In this document: one piece after another, positions 17,279 through 25,425 of the stretch
Layout of the letters: every line of letters starts with the position of its first letter
How positions within the stretch are numbered: the stretch's first letter is position 1
Assembly (NCBI RefSeq): GCF_003481825.1
Contig: NZ_QULW01000013.1
Location: 49,423-113,422, forward strand
Length of the DNA: 64,000 nt
Direction of reading: 5' to 3'
DNA from: Clostridium sp. OM02-18AC
GTDB taxonomy: Bacteria; Bacillota; Clostridia; Lachnospirales; Lachnospiraceae
Translations under genes and position numbers: made by a program
The notes under the pieces: generated by a model
Database searches by the model: none
What the model was told of the DNA's origin: nothing
What the model saw: only the letters and a program-made list of their open reading frames with translations

Positions 17279-18058
17279 GTGAAGCGGAAAATGGATGCAG
17301 GTACAGTGATAAGTGGTTTATTGTTTTTAATTGTTGTGGGATTTATCATGGCGTCAGATGCAGTTTTACCAATAATATGGTTTGCCTTACGGGTATTGTT
17401 CTGTTGTGGAGCAGGCTTAGCATGTTTGGCATCTGGAACAGAACATGATAAACTGCTGCCGAAGTTGTTAATGTCTGTATCAGGAGCATGGGCTCTTTGG
17501 ATTGCATGGAATGCGTTGCCTGACTGGGAATTGTATGTTCTGTTTTTCCCATGTTATGTTGGATTTATTTATCTTATGACCATGCGTGAATGGACAAAAG
17601 GACGGCTGTTATATATTGTCATGCCTTTGCTTTTGTTTTATTTTATAGGATTTGATATTAGCAATGTTGGAATTAATGATACTAATGTTGCTTATGTAGA
17701 GACAGAAACGGGAGGATATTTTTCTGATCATACATATGCAGACTTAGATAAGGTTGTTAATGAACAAAAAATTCCGTATAGGCAGGGGGCAATTTTTCAA
17801 GTTTTGGATGAAAGCGGAACAGGGCATGCTATAGATTATTTCCATGTGAAATCAGAAGACAATCAGGTTGGTTATCTGGAAAATAATAAAAATTTGAAAA
17901 AAACATATAGAATGAACTCTGAATTTGCAAAGGAAAAACAGAAAGAATATATTTCATCGAAATGGTATTATCGCTATGTCCCGCGTCCATTGCTATATGC
18001 TTGCCAGTTTGTGTATGAGCATTCCGGTATTTTATGCTATTATAAGTTTATAGATTAA
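17279..18058 (+). CDS. Unknown membrane protein with C-terminal SH3-like part
   Basis: A protein of 259 residues. About five membrane helices occupy the first ~130 residues (VISGLLFLIVVGFIMAS, PIIWFALRVLFCCGAGLACL, LLPKLLMSVSGAWALWIAW, YVLFFPCYVGFIYLM, LLYIVMPLLLFYFIGF). The outer C-terminal part (QVLDESGTGHAIDYFHVKS...VGYLENNKNL) has the strand pattern of an SH3-like domain. GTG 17279 sits only two bases from AAGGAG, and ATG 17291 is the alternative start. It follows the frameshifted Ig-like gene by 25 nt and is part of the AT-rich island. No function can be assigned. Confidence 0.6.
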   Translation: MKRKMDAGTVISGLLFLIVVGFIMASDAVLPIIWFALRVLFCCGAGLACLASGTEHDKLLPKLLMSVSGAWALWIAWNALPDWELYVLFFPCYVGFIYLMTMREWTKGRLLYIVMPLLLFYFIGFDISNVGINDTNVAYVETETGGYFSDHTYADLDKVVNEQKIPYRQGAIFQVLDESGTGHAIDYFHVKSEDNQVGYLENNKNLKKTYRMNSEFAKEKQKEYISSKWYYRYVPRPLLYACQFVYEHSGILCYYKFID

Positions 18059-18091
18059 ATGATGTGCAGTCTGTGCTGTAGGAGAAATGTG

Positions 18092-19057
18092 ATGAAAAGC
18101 GATGAGAAACATAATTGGTTAAAAATGGTATTTCTTTGTATAGGATTTTCAATTGGAATAACGGGATGTAAATCACAAAAATCCGTTATTCCGACGGAGA
18201 TATCCGAAACATTTGCAGAAAAATCAGATCAGCCGGAACCTGAAACAATTCAGGCAGAGCAGCAAACAGACCAGTCGGAAACAGAAGCTTCCATCTCAGA
18301 CTCTCCAGATAATCTGAATGAAAATTACACATCCAATGGTGTTTTTCTGGAATGTGCAGGAACGACGGTTTTTGGTCCATGTAAATTTATTTATGACGAT
18401 TATTATAATAGCAGGTTTTTTCGCTTTATCGATCAGGAAAATGGTCTGATTGGTTATGCAAAGAACGAGAAAGGGAATATTTCAGTCCTTGTACCGGGAC
18501 GTTATTCGCAGGCTTTCAAATTTTCGGAACGTCAGGATGAATTTGCAAGAGTGCAGAATCCAGATGGGACGTGGGCGCTCATTAATGAGCATGGAGAAAC
18601 TATTTTTGATGGTTTTGATTCTATTAACCGACTGCCGTTGGTTGATAATCTTGCTACTGGAGTAAAGGATGGACAGGCGGTTTTGCTGGATTTGGATACC
18701 GTTAATTTTCAGACCGAGCCAACGATTAAAAAAATATATCCTGAGTATAAGGAAATTTCAGAACTGTATGATGGATTTGCCGTAGTTACCGGAAAAGATG
18801 GAAAACAGGGTGTGATTCGTGTTGACCATGATGAAATGGTTATTCCGGCTAAGTATGAGACGGTGGAATGGAGAAATGCCTTGGTGGAGGAAATGGAAGG
18901 CATGACAAGAACGGTATTTTTATGCAGGAAAGCGGATGGAACCTATGATGTCTTTAGCCGGATTCATGAAAGAATAATAAAGTTTGATAGCGCAGAGCGT
19001 ATAAATATTAAATACGTTCTGCGATATTGTTTCGTTTCTTTCCCTCTTATTTTGTGA
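18092..19057 (+). CDS. WG-repeat lipoprotein
   Basis: A predicted lipoprotein of 321 residues with lipobox GITGC near 28-32, a Ser/Glu/Gln-rich tether, and a domain with WG-type beta repeats (DGTWALINEHGETIFDGFDSI; DGKQGVIRVDHDEMVIPAKYETV). Such repeats are common in Clostridia surface proteins of unknown role. ATG 18092 has AGGAG upstream. The last ~20 codons run through a near-perfect 33-bp palindrome (18991-19023) and into a terminator. The natural C-terminus may therefore have been lost and replaced by regulatory sequence read as protein. Confidence 0.65.
   Translation: MKSDEKHNWLKMVFLCIGFSIGITGCKSQKSVIPTEISETFAEKSDQPEPETIQAEQQTDQSETEASISDSPDNLNENYTSNGVFLECAGTTVFGPCKFIYDDYYNSRFFRFIDQENGLIGYAKNEKGNISVLVPGRYSQAFKFSERQDEFARVQNPDGTWALINEHGETIFDGFDSINRLPLVDNLATGVKDGQAVLLDLDTVNFQTEPTIKKIYPEYKEISELYDGFAVVTGKDGKQGVIRVDHDEMVIPAKYETVEWRNALVEEMEGMTRTVFLCRKADGTYDVFSRIHERIIKFDSAERINIKYVLRYCFVSFPLIL
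18991..19023. repeat. 33-bp palindrome at the end of the WG-repeat gene
   Basis: CGCAGAGCGTAT and ATACGTTCTGCG face each other across a short AT-rich centre, with one G-U pair. The position inside the final codons is unusual for a coding sequence. Confidence 0.6.
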
Positions 19058-19102
19058 TAGAATAGATACATTAAGATATTTATCACAAAATAAGAGGTTT
19101 TC
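19043..19102 (+). terminator. Terminator overlapping the ribosome site of the next gene
   Basis: A perfect 17-bp stem (CCTCTTATTTTGTGATA and complement, 19081-19097) is followed by TTTTCT. Its 3' arm contains AAGAGG, the only ribosome-site-like sequence before ATG 19110. Confidence 0.8.
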
Positions 19103-19109
19103 TATTATT

Positions 19110-20516
19110 ATGAAACATTCACTCTACTATAAATTTATATTAGGCTACCTGGTGTTTGGCTTACTGGGCTTTGCGTCCATCGCGACATTTTCCGCGCAGC
19201 TGATGAACCGAAATCAGGTGAAAAACCAGGCGGAGGCCATGTACGATGAAGCGAATCTGATTGCATCTGCTTACAGCAAGGTGTATCAGGGGAATAAGCA
19301 GGATCTGGATTCGGTTTATCCGCAGCTTCAGGCGGTGGCAAAGTTTGTGCGGGCGGAGATCTGGGTGGTCAACCGGCAGGGAATCATTGTGGTGGACAGT
19401 GAGCAGAACAAGCGGGCGGGGACGACCATAGACGGGTTTGATCCGACTGCAACGGGAAACAAATCGTACTCGACCGGATCTTATTATGATTTGTTTCCAT
19501 ATGATGTGCTGAGTGTTTCGGCACCGATTACCGGAAATTATAATACATACGGCTATGTGCTGGTGCATCTGCCCATGAGTGTGATCTGGGAGATGAGCAA
19601 TTCGAACCTGAATGTGGTTTACATAACAGCAGGACTTTTGTTTATCCTGTCGCTGATCATTCTTCTGGTGTTTACCAAGACGGTGTACTTCCCGCTGAAA
19701 AAGATCACGGAAGGTGCCAATGAATATGCGCAGGGAAATCTGGATTACCAGATTGACTTAAATACCCGGGACGAGATGGGATATCTTGCCGGTACGCTGA
19801 ACTATATGTCCAGTGAACTCAACAAACTGGAGGAATATCAGCGAAACTTTATCGCCAATGTTTCCCACGATTTCCGGTCGCCTCTGACTTCCATCAAAGG
19901 GTATCTGGAGGCGATCATCGACGGGACCATCCCGCCGGAGATGTATGAAAAATATTTAACCAGGGTCATTTCCGAGACGGAGCGTTTAACGAAGCTGACG
20001 CAGGGCATGCTGACTTTAAATTCTTTAGACAGCAAGGGCTATCTTTCCCGGTCCAGCTTTGACATTAACCGCGTGATCAAGGACACGGCGGCATCGTTTG
20101 AGGGAACGTGCGGCAGGAAAAATATTAACTTTGAGCTGACTTTTTCCGATAACATTCAGATGGTTTACGCGGACCTGGGCAAGATTCAGCAGGTACTGTA
20201 TAACCTGATCGACAATGCCATCAAATTCAGCCATCCGGATTCCACCATTTACATTCAGACCCGCATCAAAAACGAAAAGATTTTCGTTTCGGTGAAGGAT
20301 ACGGGCATCGGAATTCCAAAGGACAGTGTGAAGAAGGTATTTGACCGTTTCTATAAATCGGATCTGTCCCGCGGAAAAGATAAAAAAGGAACCGGTCTGG
20401 GACTCGCCATTGTGAAAGAAATCATTCAGGCGCATGGGGAGAATATTGATGTGGTCAGCACCGAGGGCGTGGGATCGGAGTTTATCTTTTCGCTGCCGCT
20501 GGCGACGAATCTGTAA
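19110..20516 (+). CDS. Sensor histidine kinase, PhoR/ResE type
   Basis: A membrane kinase of 468 residues with helix 1 (about 8-28), an extracellular sensor of about 140 residues, helix 2 (about 168-188), a HAMP segment (PLKKITEGANEYAQGNLDYQ), a HisKA domain with FIANVSHDFRSPLTSIKGYL (His253), and HATPase_c with DNAIKFS, DTGIGIP and GTGLGLAIVK. No response regulator gene is adjacent on the same strand. The OmpR-type regulator on the other strand (21973-22683), two genes away, is the likely partner. The ribosome site is embedded in a terminator hairpin. Confidence 0.92.
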   Translation: MKHSLYYKFILGYLVFGLLGFASIATFSAQLMNRNQVKNQAEAMYDEANLIASAYSKVYQGNKQDLDSVYPQLQAVAKFVRAEIWVVNRQGIIVVDSEQNKRAGTTIDGFDPTATGNKSYSTGSYYDLFPYDVLSVSAPITGNYNTYGYVLVHLPMSVIWEMSNSNLNVVYITAGLLFILSLIILLVFTKTVYFPLKKITEGANEYAQGNLDYQIDLNTRDEMGYLAGTLNYMSSELNKLEEYQRNFIANVSHDFRSPLTSIKGYLEAIIDGTIPPEMYEKYLTRVISETERLTKLTQGMLTLNSLDSKGYLSRSSFDINRVIKDTAASFEGTCGRKNINFELTFSDNIQMVYADLGKIQQVLYNLIDNAIKFSHPDSTIYIQTRIKNEKIFVSVKDTGIGIPKDSVKKVFDRFYKSDLSRGKDKKGTGLGLAIVKEIIQAHGENIDVVSTEGVGSEFIFSLPLATNL

Positions 20517-20643
20517 CGGCATGGAAAACTATTTTGCATGTATAAGCTGCTTTTTCTTCTGCGAAACGCAGAGGTGTGAAAAATTAAAAAGGCAGCTACA
20601 GGAGCGATTACGAGAGTATTTGTAACGAGAAGGGAGCAGAATT

Positions 20644-21774
20644 ATGGGGAACAGCAGTGAAGCAAAGAAAACGAATCAAAACAGGAAAACAGGGATGCAT
20701 CGAATCGCAGCAGTTATACTGGCAGCAGTTTTTGTCTGGGCGAGTGTCGGAACCGCTATTGCCGCTGAATCCCGCACAAAGATTAACAGTGTCAGTCTGA
20801 CTGTGCATTCTTCCATTCAGGCGGGAAGCAGCAGCGGGAATGTTTCAGTGACTGCGGATGGTGGAAATTACCGGGTTGGCGGAACAGAGATCACGAACGA
20901 GGACGATGACTGGAAAGGCGGTATGACCCCAAGAGTAGAAGTGACCTTGTATGCGGACAGTGGTTATTATTTCAACTGTACCAGCAAGAGTGATTTTTCT
21001 TTCCACGGGGATGATGCTTCCTATGTGACCTGCAGACGGGAAGATGACAAAGAAACGCTGGTTCTCGTGATCAAGCTGGATAAGCTGGACAACGGTGATT
21101 TAAGTGTCACGGGTGCCAGCTGGGATGGCTCCTCCGGAACCGGGGCCTGGAATGAAAATAAGGCAGCGCGCTATTATCAGGTGAAGCTGTACCGGGATGA
21201 TTCTACCGTCATGAGTACCACTTCGGTATACGATACTTCGTACGATTTTGCCGGTCGTATGACCCGCAAAGGCGACTACTATTTTGAAGTGCGCGCTGTG
21301 GGAAGCGGCTCAGAGAAGGGTGACTGGGAAAGTTCTGACACGATCTATCTGACCTCTTCAGAGGCGGATGACATCAGCTCCGGTTATCATAGCTCTTCGT
21401 CCTCCAGTGGTGGTCCTGGCAATGGAAAATACATTTCCGGCGGCCCTGGAGATAACGGCAGAAGCAGTGCCAGCACCGGAGGTCCGGGCTCGGCAGGAGC
21501 AAACGGACAGAATGTTTCCACTGCACAGGGCAATCACTGGTGCATCGATCAGGGTGGAAAATGGTTCCAGTTTAAGGATGGAAGTTACCCGGCAGGTCGC
21601 TGGGTACTGATCGACGGAATCTGGTATTGCTTCGGACAGAACGGATATCTGCGCTGCGGCTGGATCAATGAAAATGGAAAGTGGTATTATACGGACAGCA
21701 ATGGCGCGATGCTGGTCAACACCCGGACACCGGACGGATATTATGTCGGAGGAGATGGAGCGTGGATCCAGTAA
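20644..21774 (+). CDS. Secreted protein with C-terminal cell-wall-binding repeats
   Basis: An exported protein of 376 residues. The signal segment (MHRIAAVILAAVFVWASVGTAIAAES) follows a charged N-terminal extension of about 18 residues. The middle (about 45-235) is beta-rich and of unknown family. A Ser/Gly-rich linker (about 245-295) leads to tandem choline/cell-wall-binding repeats (GKWFQFKDGSYPAGRWVLIDGIWYCF, then a GKWYYTDSNGAM-type repeat). It is probably held on the wall polymer. It lies between a histidine kinase and its putative regulator, so it may be a target of that system. Confidence 0.8.
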   Translation: MGNSSEAKKTNQNRKTGMHRIAAVILAAVFVWASVGTAIAAESRTKINSVSLTVHSSIQAGSSSGNVSVTADGGNYRVGGTEITNEDDDWKGGMTPRVEVTLYADSGYYFNCTSKSDFSFHGDDASYVTCRREDDKETLVLVIKLDKLDNGDLSVTGASWDGSSGTGAWNENKAARYYQVKLYRDDSTVMSTTSVYDTSYDFAGRMTRKGDYYFEVRAVGSGSEKGDWESSDTIYLTSSEADDISSGYHSSSSSSGGPGNGKYISGGPGDNGRSSASTGGPGSAGANGQNVSTAQGNHWCIDQGGKWFQFKDGSYPAGRWVLIDGIWYCFGQNGYLRCGWINENGKWYYTDSNGAMLVNTRTPDGYYVGGDGAWIQ

Positions 21775-21789
21775 TAATTTGGCATAGCC

Positions 21790-21977
21790 AATAAAGTAGG
21801 GCGTGTGCGAGGCTGGCTTCCGGAATTTTCAGCATATCAGTTGTTTCGCCTCTTGAGCACACATGTCCGATTGCAGCGGATGTAATCCGATGCAGGCGAA
21901 CATGTGTTAGCGAAAGCAAGCGAACAACGATATGTGAAAATGTAGGAAGTCAGCCTCGCACACGCCCGGCCTTTATT
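21790..21977. repeat. 188-nt imperfect inverted repeat between convergent genes
   Basis: The arms begin AATAAAG..GGGCGTGTGCGAGGCTG and end in the complementary CAGCCTCGCACACGCCC..CTTTATT. Pairing continues inward (TTTTCA.CATATC / GATATGTGAAAA) to an inner palindrome CACATGT...ACATGTG. The right arm overlaps the stop codon of the minus-strand regulator. It can act as a terminator for both genes, but is far longer than needed for that. Confidence 0.8.
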
Positions 21978-22683
21978 TCCGCACCTCAAATTTATATCCG
22001 ATGCCCCACACCGTGGTCAGCGCCCAGTTGGCGTGATCCTTGATCTTTTCGCGCAGACGTTTGATATGTACGTCGACGGTCCGGGTGTCTCCGATGTATT
22101 CGTAGCCCCAGATATGGTCGAGGAGCTGCTCTCGGGTGAATACCTGGTTTGGTGAAGAAGCCAGGAAGTACAAAAGCTCCAGTTCCTTCGGCGGCATCTC
22201 CACGGAGTGACCGCAGTAGGTGACCGCGTAGTTTGTGAGGTTTACGGTCAGGTCCGGGTATTCGACATACTCGCCCTGCTGGGCTGGTTCCGGTATCGTT
22301 GGAGCGGGGGCAGCCTGGTAGCGGCGCAGCACAGCTTTGACCCGGGCTACCAGTTCCTTGGAATCGAACGGCTTGATCATATAGTCATCGGCGCCAAGTT
22401 CCAGTCCCAGGACCTTATCGAAGATTTCGCCTTTGGCGGACAGCATGATGATCGGCACCTGGGAGGTGGCACGCAGCTCGCGGCACACCTGGTAGCCGTC
22501 GATGCCCGGAAGCATCAGATCCAGAAGGATCAGGTTTGGCTTGAACTCCGGGAAAATTTTTAAGGCTTCCTCGCCGTCATTTACAATATAAGTTTCGTAG
22601 CATTCTTTCATCAGATAGAGCGAAATCAGCTCTGCAATGTTCTCGTCATCGTCTACGATTAAAATCCGCTGTTTCTCAGCCAT
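21973..22683 (-). CDS. Response regulator, OmpR/PhoB family
   Basis: A cytoplasmic regulator of 236 residues. The receiver domain has acidic residues DDDE (11-14), phosphoacceptor Asp55 in LILLDLMLPGIDG, and conserved Lys in MIKPFDSKELVARV. The C-terminal winged helix ends with EQLLDHIWGYEYIGDTRTVDVHIKRLREKI. The start at 22683 has GGAGG upstream; the longer frame to 22746 has no ribosome site. Its probable kinase is the convergent gene at 19110. Confidence 0.93.
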   Translation of the reverse strand: MAEKQRILIVDDDENIAELISLYLMKECYETYIVNDGEEALKIFPEFKPNLILLDLMLPGIDGYQVCRELRATSQVPIIMLSAKGEIFDKVLGLELGADDYMIKPFDSKELVARVKAVLRRYQAAPAPTIPEPAQQGEYVEYPDLTVNLTNYAVTYCGHSVEMPPKELELLYFLASSPNQVFTREQLLDHIWGYEYIGDTRTVDVHIKRLREKIKDHANWALTTVWGIGYKFEVRK

Positions 22684-22769
22684 GTCGTTTCCTCCTGATA
22701 TTTCCTGTGCTGTGTTTGTCTGCAGCAGCAGCTGCGTCTTGTGCAAAAATCCGGCTGCCCGGATTTTTC

Positions 22770-25163
22770 TTATTTGAATACTACAATGGTTACGCCTGCG
22801 TCGCCTTCGCCGAAGCCGCCCAGGTGGAATTCTTTGATGTATTTTAAGCGCTTTAAGTGCTTGTGGATACCGGCGCGCAGGGCTCCGGTGCCTTTGCCGT
22901 GCACGATGCGTACCTGCGGCAGATGGGCAATGTAGGCATCGTCGAGGTATTTGTCAAGCTGCGCAACGGCCTCGTCTACGGTCATGCCCAGAACGTTGAT
23001 CTCCGGGGAGATGCCGAAGGACTTGGACATCTTGATGTTGCTGCTTCCGCTTCCTTTGCGGCGGGATTCCATGCCCGGTCCGCTGACGGAATTTTCCTGC
23101 AGAAGTTCCAGGTCGTTTAGGTTGACCTTGGAGCGCAGGATGCCCATCTGGACAAATAAGTTGCCCTGTGCATCCGGAAGACTGCTGACGGTGCCCTTTA
23201 AGTTCATGGAGAGAACGCGCACGCCGTCTCCGAGCTTTAAGGATTTCGGATTGATGGCCTTGTGCGGTTTTTTGGTCTCCTGTTTTAAGGACAGATTGCC
23301 GTCGACTTTCTTTAAGTTTTCGCGCAGCTTTGTGCGTTCTGCCTCCAGGGCTCTGGTATCGATGCCGGAGGAAGCCGCCAGCTTGTTGATGTTTTTGATC
23401 GTGCGGTCAGCGGTCTCCTTTGCCTCGCGCAGGATGCGCTGCGCTTCTTCATTGGCTTTGCGGATCATCTGATCCTTGCGCTCGTCGAAGCGCTCTTCTT
23501 TCTTTTCCAGACCGGATTTCAGCCGTGAGATCTCGGCTTTATAGGATTCAATCTCAGCACGTTCTTTCTCGATGGTGACACGGTTTTCCTCCAGACGGCT
23601 GATGACATCCTCAAACGTTTCATCCTCGGATTCCAGATGGGTCTTTGCATCGTCAATGATGTAGTCTGGCAGTCCCAGCTTTTTGGAAATGGCGAATGCA
23701 TTACTCTTTCCAGGAATGCCAATGAGCAGGCGGTAGGTTGGGCGCAGGGTTGCCACATCGAACTCGCAGCAGGCATTTTCCACGCCTGGGGTGCTGAGCG
23801 CGTAGATCTTTAACTCACTGTAATGGGTGGTGGCCATGGTGCGGCACTTCATGTTGTGCAAGAAGTTTAAGATGGCAATGGCCAGAGCCGCGCCCTCGGT
23901 CGGGTCGGTTCCGGAGCAGAGCTCATCGAACAGGCAAAGAGAATGGCTGTCTGCCTGATTTAAAATGTGCACGATGTTGGTCATGTGGGCAGAGAAGGTA
24001 CTGAGGCTCTGCTCAATGCTCTGCTCATCTCCGATGTCAGCAAAGACTTCCTCAAATACAGCCAGCTCTGATCCCTCGAATGCCGGAATATGCAGACCGG
24101 CCTGACCCATCAGCGTGAAGAGTCCGACGGTCTTTAAGGAAACCGTCTTACCGCCGGTGTTTGGACCGGTGACCATAAGAAGGTCAAAATCGGTGCCCAG
24201 CCAGACGGTGATCGGAACAACTTTCTGCGGGTCTAAGAGCGGATGACGGCCATCCTTGATGTGGATGCGGCCTTCGGTGTTGAACTTCGGCTCGCTGCAC
24301 TTGAAATGGCGGGACAGCGCTGCTTTGGCGAAAATGAAGTCCAGTCTGGTCAGGATCTGCAGGTTGATGGCAAGCTCCTCGGTGTAAGGCATCAGCTGGC
24401 CGCTTAGATTGGCAAGAACTGCCTCGATTTCTTTCTGCTCCTGAATCTCCAGGGTGCGCAGTTCGTTGTTTAACTGGATGACGGCCATCGGTTCGATGAA
24501 CAGGGTGGAACCGGTGGAGGACTGGTCGTGGACCATACCGTTGACCTGGGATTTGTATTCTGCTTTGACCGGCAGGCAGTAGCGCCCGTCGCGCATGGTA
24601 ATGACAGCGTCCTGCAGGTAAGAACGGCAGCTGTTTAAGATGCTGTTCAGCTGGGTGTGGATGCGGTCGTTGATGCCGTGCATGGAGCGGCGGACCTTGT
24701 GAAGCCCCGGGCTTGCGTTGTCGCTGATCTCATCCTCGGAGAGGATGCAGCGCTTGATCTCGTTGTTGACGGAGGTTAACGGCTCCAGACTCCGGAACAT
24801 GGAGTCTAAGGAGTCATCCGGGAACTCTTCGGATTCCTCGTGGTGACCGTAAGTTTTGGCACGCGCGGCAACCGTCAGCAGGGAACTGATGGATAACAGC
24901 TCTAAAATGCTGAGGGAGCTGCCAATCTCCAGGCGTTTTAAGGAATCCCGCACATCGCGGACACCGCTTAAGGAAAGGCTTCCCTTCATGCGGACACGGG
25001 TGAGCGCATCACTTGTCTCGGTCTGTGCCTGTACGATCTCGTGGTAATCGCTCATCGGGAGCAGGTTCTGGCATAACAGCTTTCCGGGGGTGGAAGCAGC
25101 ATAGCTGGTCAGCTGGGTGATGATCTTGTTATATTCTAATGTCTTTAATACTTTCTGGTTCAT
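22770..25163 (-). CDS. mutS2: MutS2 family ATPase with Smr domain
   Basis: A protein of 797 residues, the usual MutS2 length. It has N-terminal clamp-like helices, an ABC-type ATPase with Walker A TGPNTGGKT (about 330-338) and Walker B CLFDELCSGTDPTEG, a coiled coil (about 515-630), and a C-terminal Smr domain (from about 723, LGMTVDEAVAQLDKYLDDA...VRIVHGKGTGALRAGIHKHL). Family members were first linked to suppression of recombination. In Bacillus the protein is known as RqcU, which splits stalled or collided ribosomes and feeds quality control. Either role is cytoplasmic. It is transcribed with the regulator gene downstream (about 85 nt gap) but is functionally separate. Confidence 0.95.
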   Translation of the reverse strand: MNQKVLKTLEYNKIITQLTSYAASTPGKLLCQNLLPMSDYHEIVQAQTETSDALTRVRMKGSLSLSGVRDVRDSLKRLEIGSSLSILELLSISSLLTVAARAKTYGHHEESEEFPDDSLDSMFRSLEPLTSVNNEIKRCILSEDEISDNASPGLHKVRRSMHGINDRIHTQLNSILNSCRSYLQDAVITMRDGRYCLPVKAEYKSQVNGMVHDQSSTGSTLFIEPMAVIQLNNELRTLEIQEQKEIEAVLANLSGQLMPYTEELAINLQILTRLDFIFAKAALSRHFKCSEPKFNTEGRIHIKDGRHPLLDPQKVVPITVWLGTDFDLLMVTGPNTGGKTVSLKTVGLFTLMGQAGLHIPAFEGSELAVFEEVFADIGDEQSIEQSLSTFSAHMTNIVHILNQADSHSLCLFDELCSGTDPTEGAALAIAILNFLHNMKCRTMATTHYSELKIYALSTPGVENACCEFDVATLRPTYRLLIGIPGKSNAFAISKKLGLPDYIIDDAKTHLESEDETFEDVISRLEENRVTIEKERAEIESYKAEISRLKSGLEKKEERFDERKDQMIRKANEEAQRILREAKETADRTIKNINKLAASSGIDTRALEAERTKLRENLKKVDGNLSLKQETKKPHKAINPKSLKLGDGVRVLSMNLKGTVSSLPDAQGNLFVQMGILRSKVNLNDLELLQENSVSGPGMESRRKGSGSSNIKMSKSFGISPEINVLGMTVDEAVAQLDKYLDDAYIAHLPQVRIVHGKGTGALRAGIHKHLKRLKYIKEFHLGGFGEGDAGVTIVVFK

Positions 25164-25260
25164 AAAAATCCTCGATTTACTTTATATATAGTGAAAATAA
25201 ACAATTCGATTATAACATGAAATGAATTCCTGCGAAAGGGCGGGGCACATACTTTTTTAG

Positions 25261-25289
25261 TTGCGTAAATCGGGTCAGAACCTTATAAT
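25261..25289 (+). promoter_or_regulatory. Promoter of the HtrA-like gene
   Basis: The -35 TTGCGT (25261-25266), a spacer of 17 and the -10 TATAAT (25284-25289) lie about 140 bp ahead of ATG 25426. I see no structured leader in between. Confidence 0.7.
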
Positions 25290-25425
25290 AGGAGATAATG
25301 CATACCATCTGCGCAGAATTGCAAGATGGGAAAAGCGCTGCTGGACACATGTGCGTGTACAGGAACGGAAAGTCTGCGCAGGCATGCATCAGGGGAGGAT
25401 TTATTATGAAGTAAGGAGGACGTGA

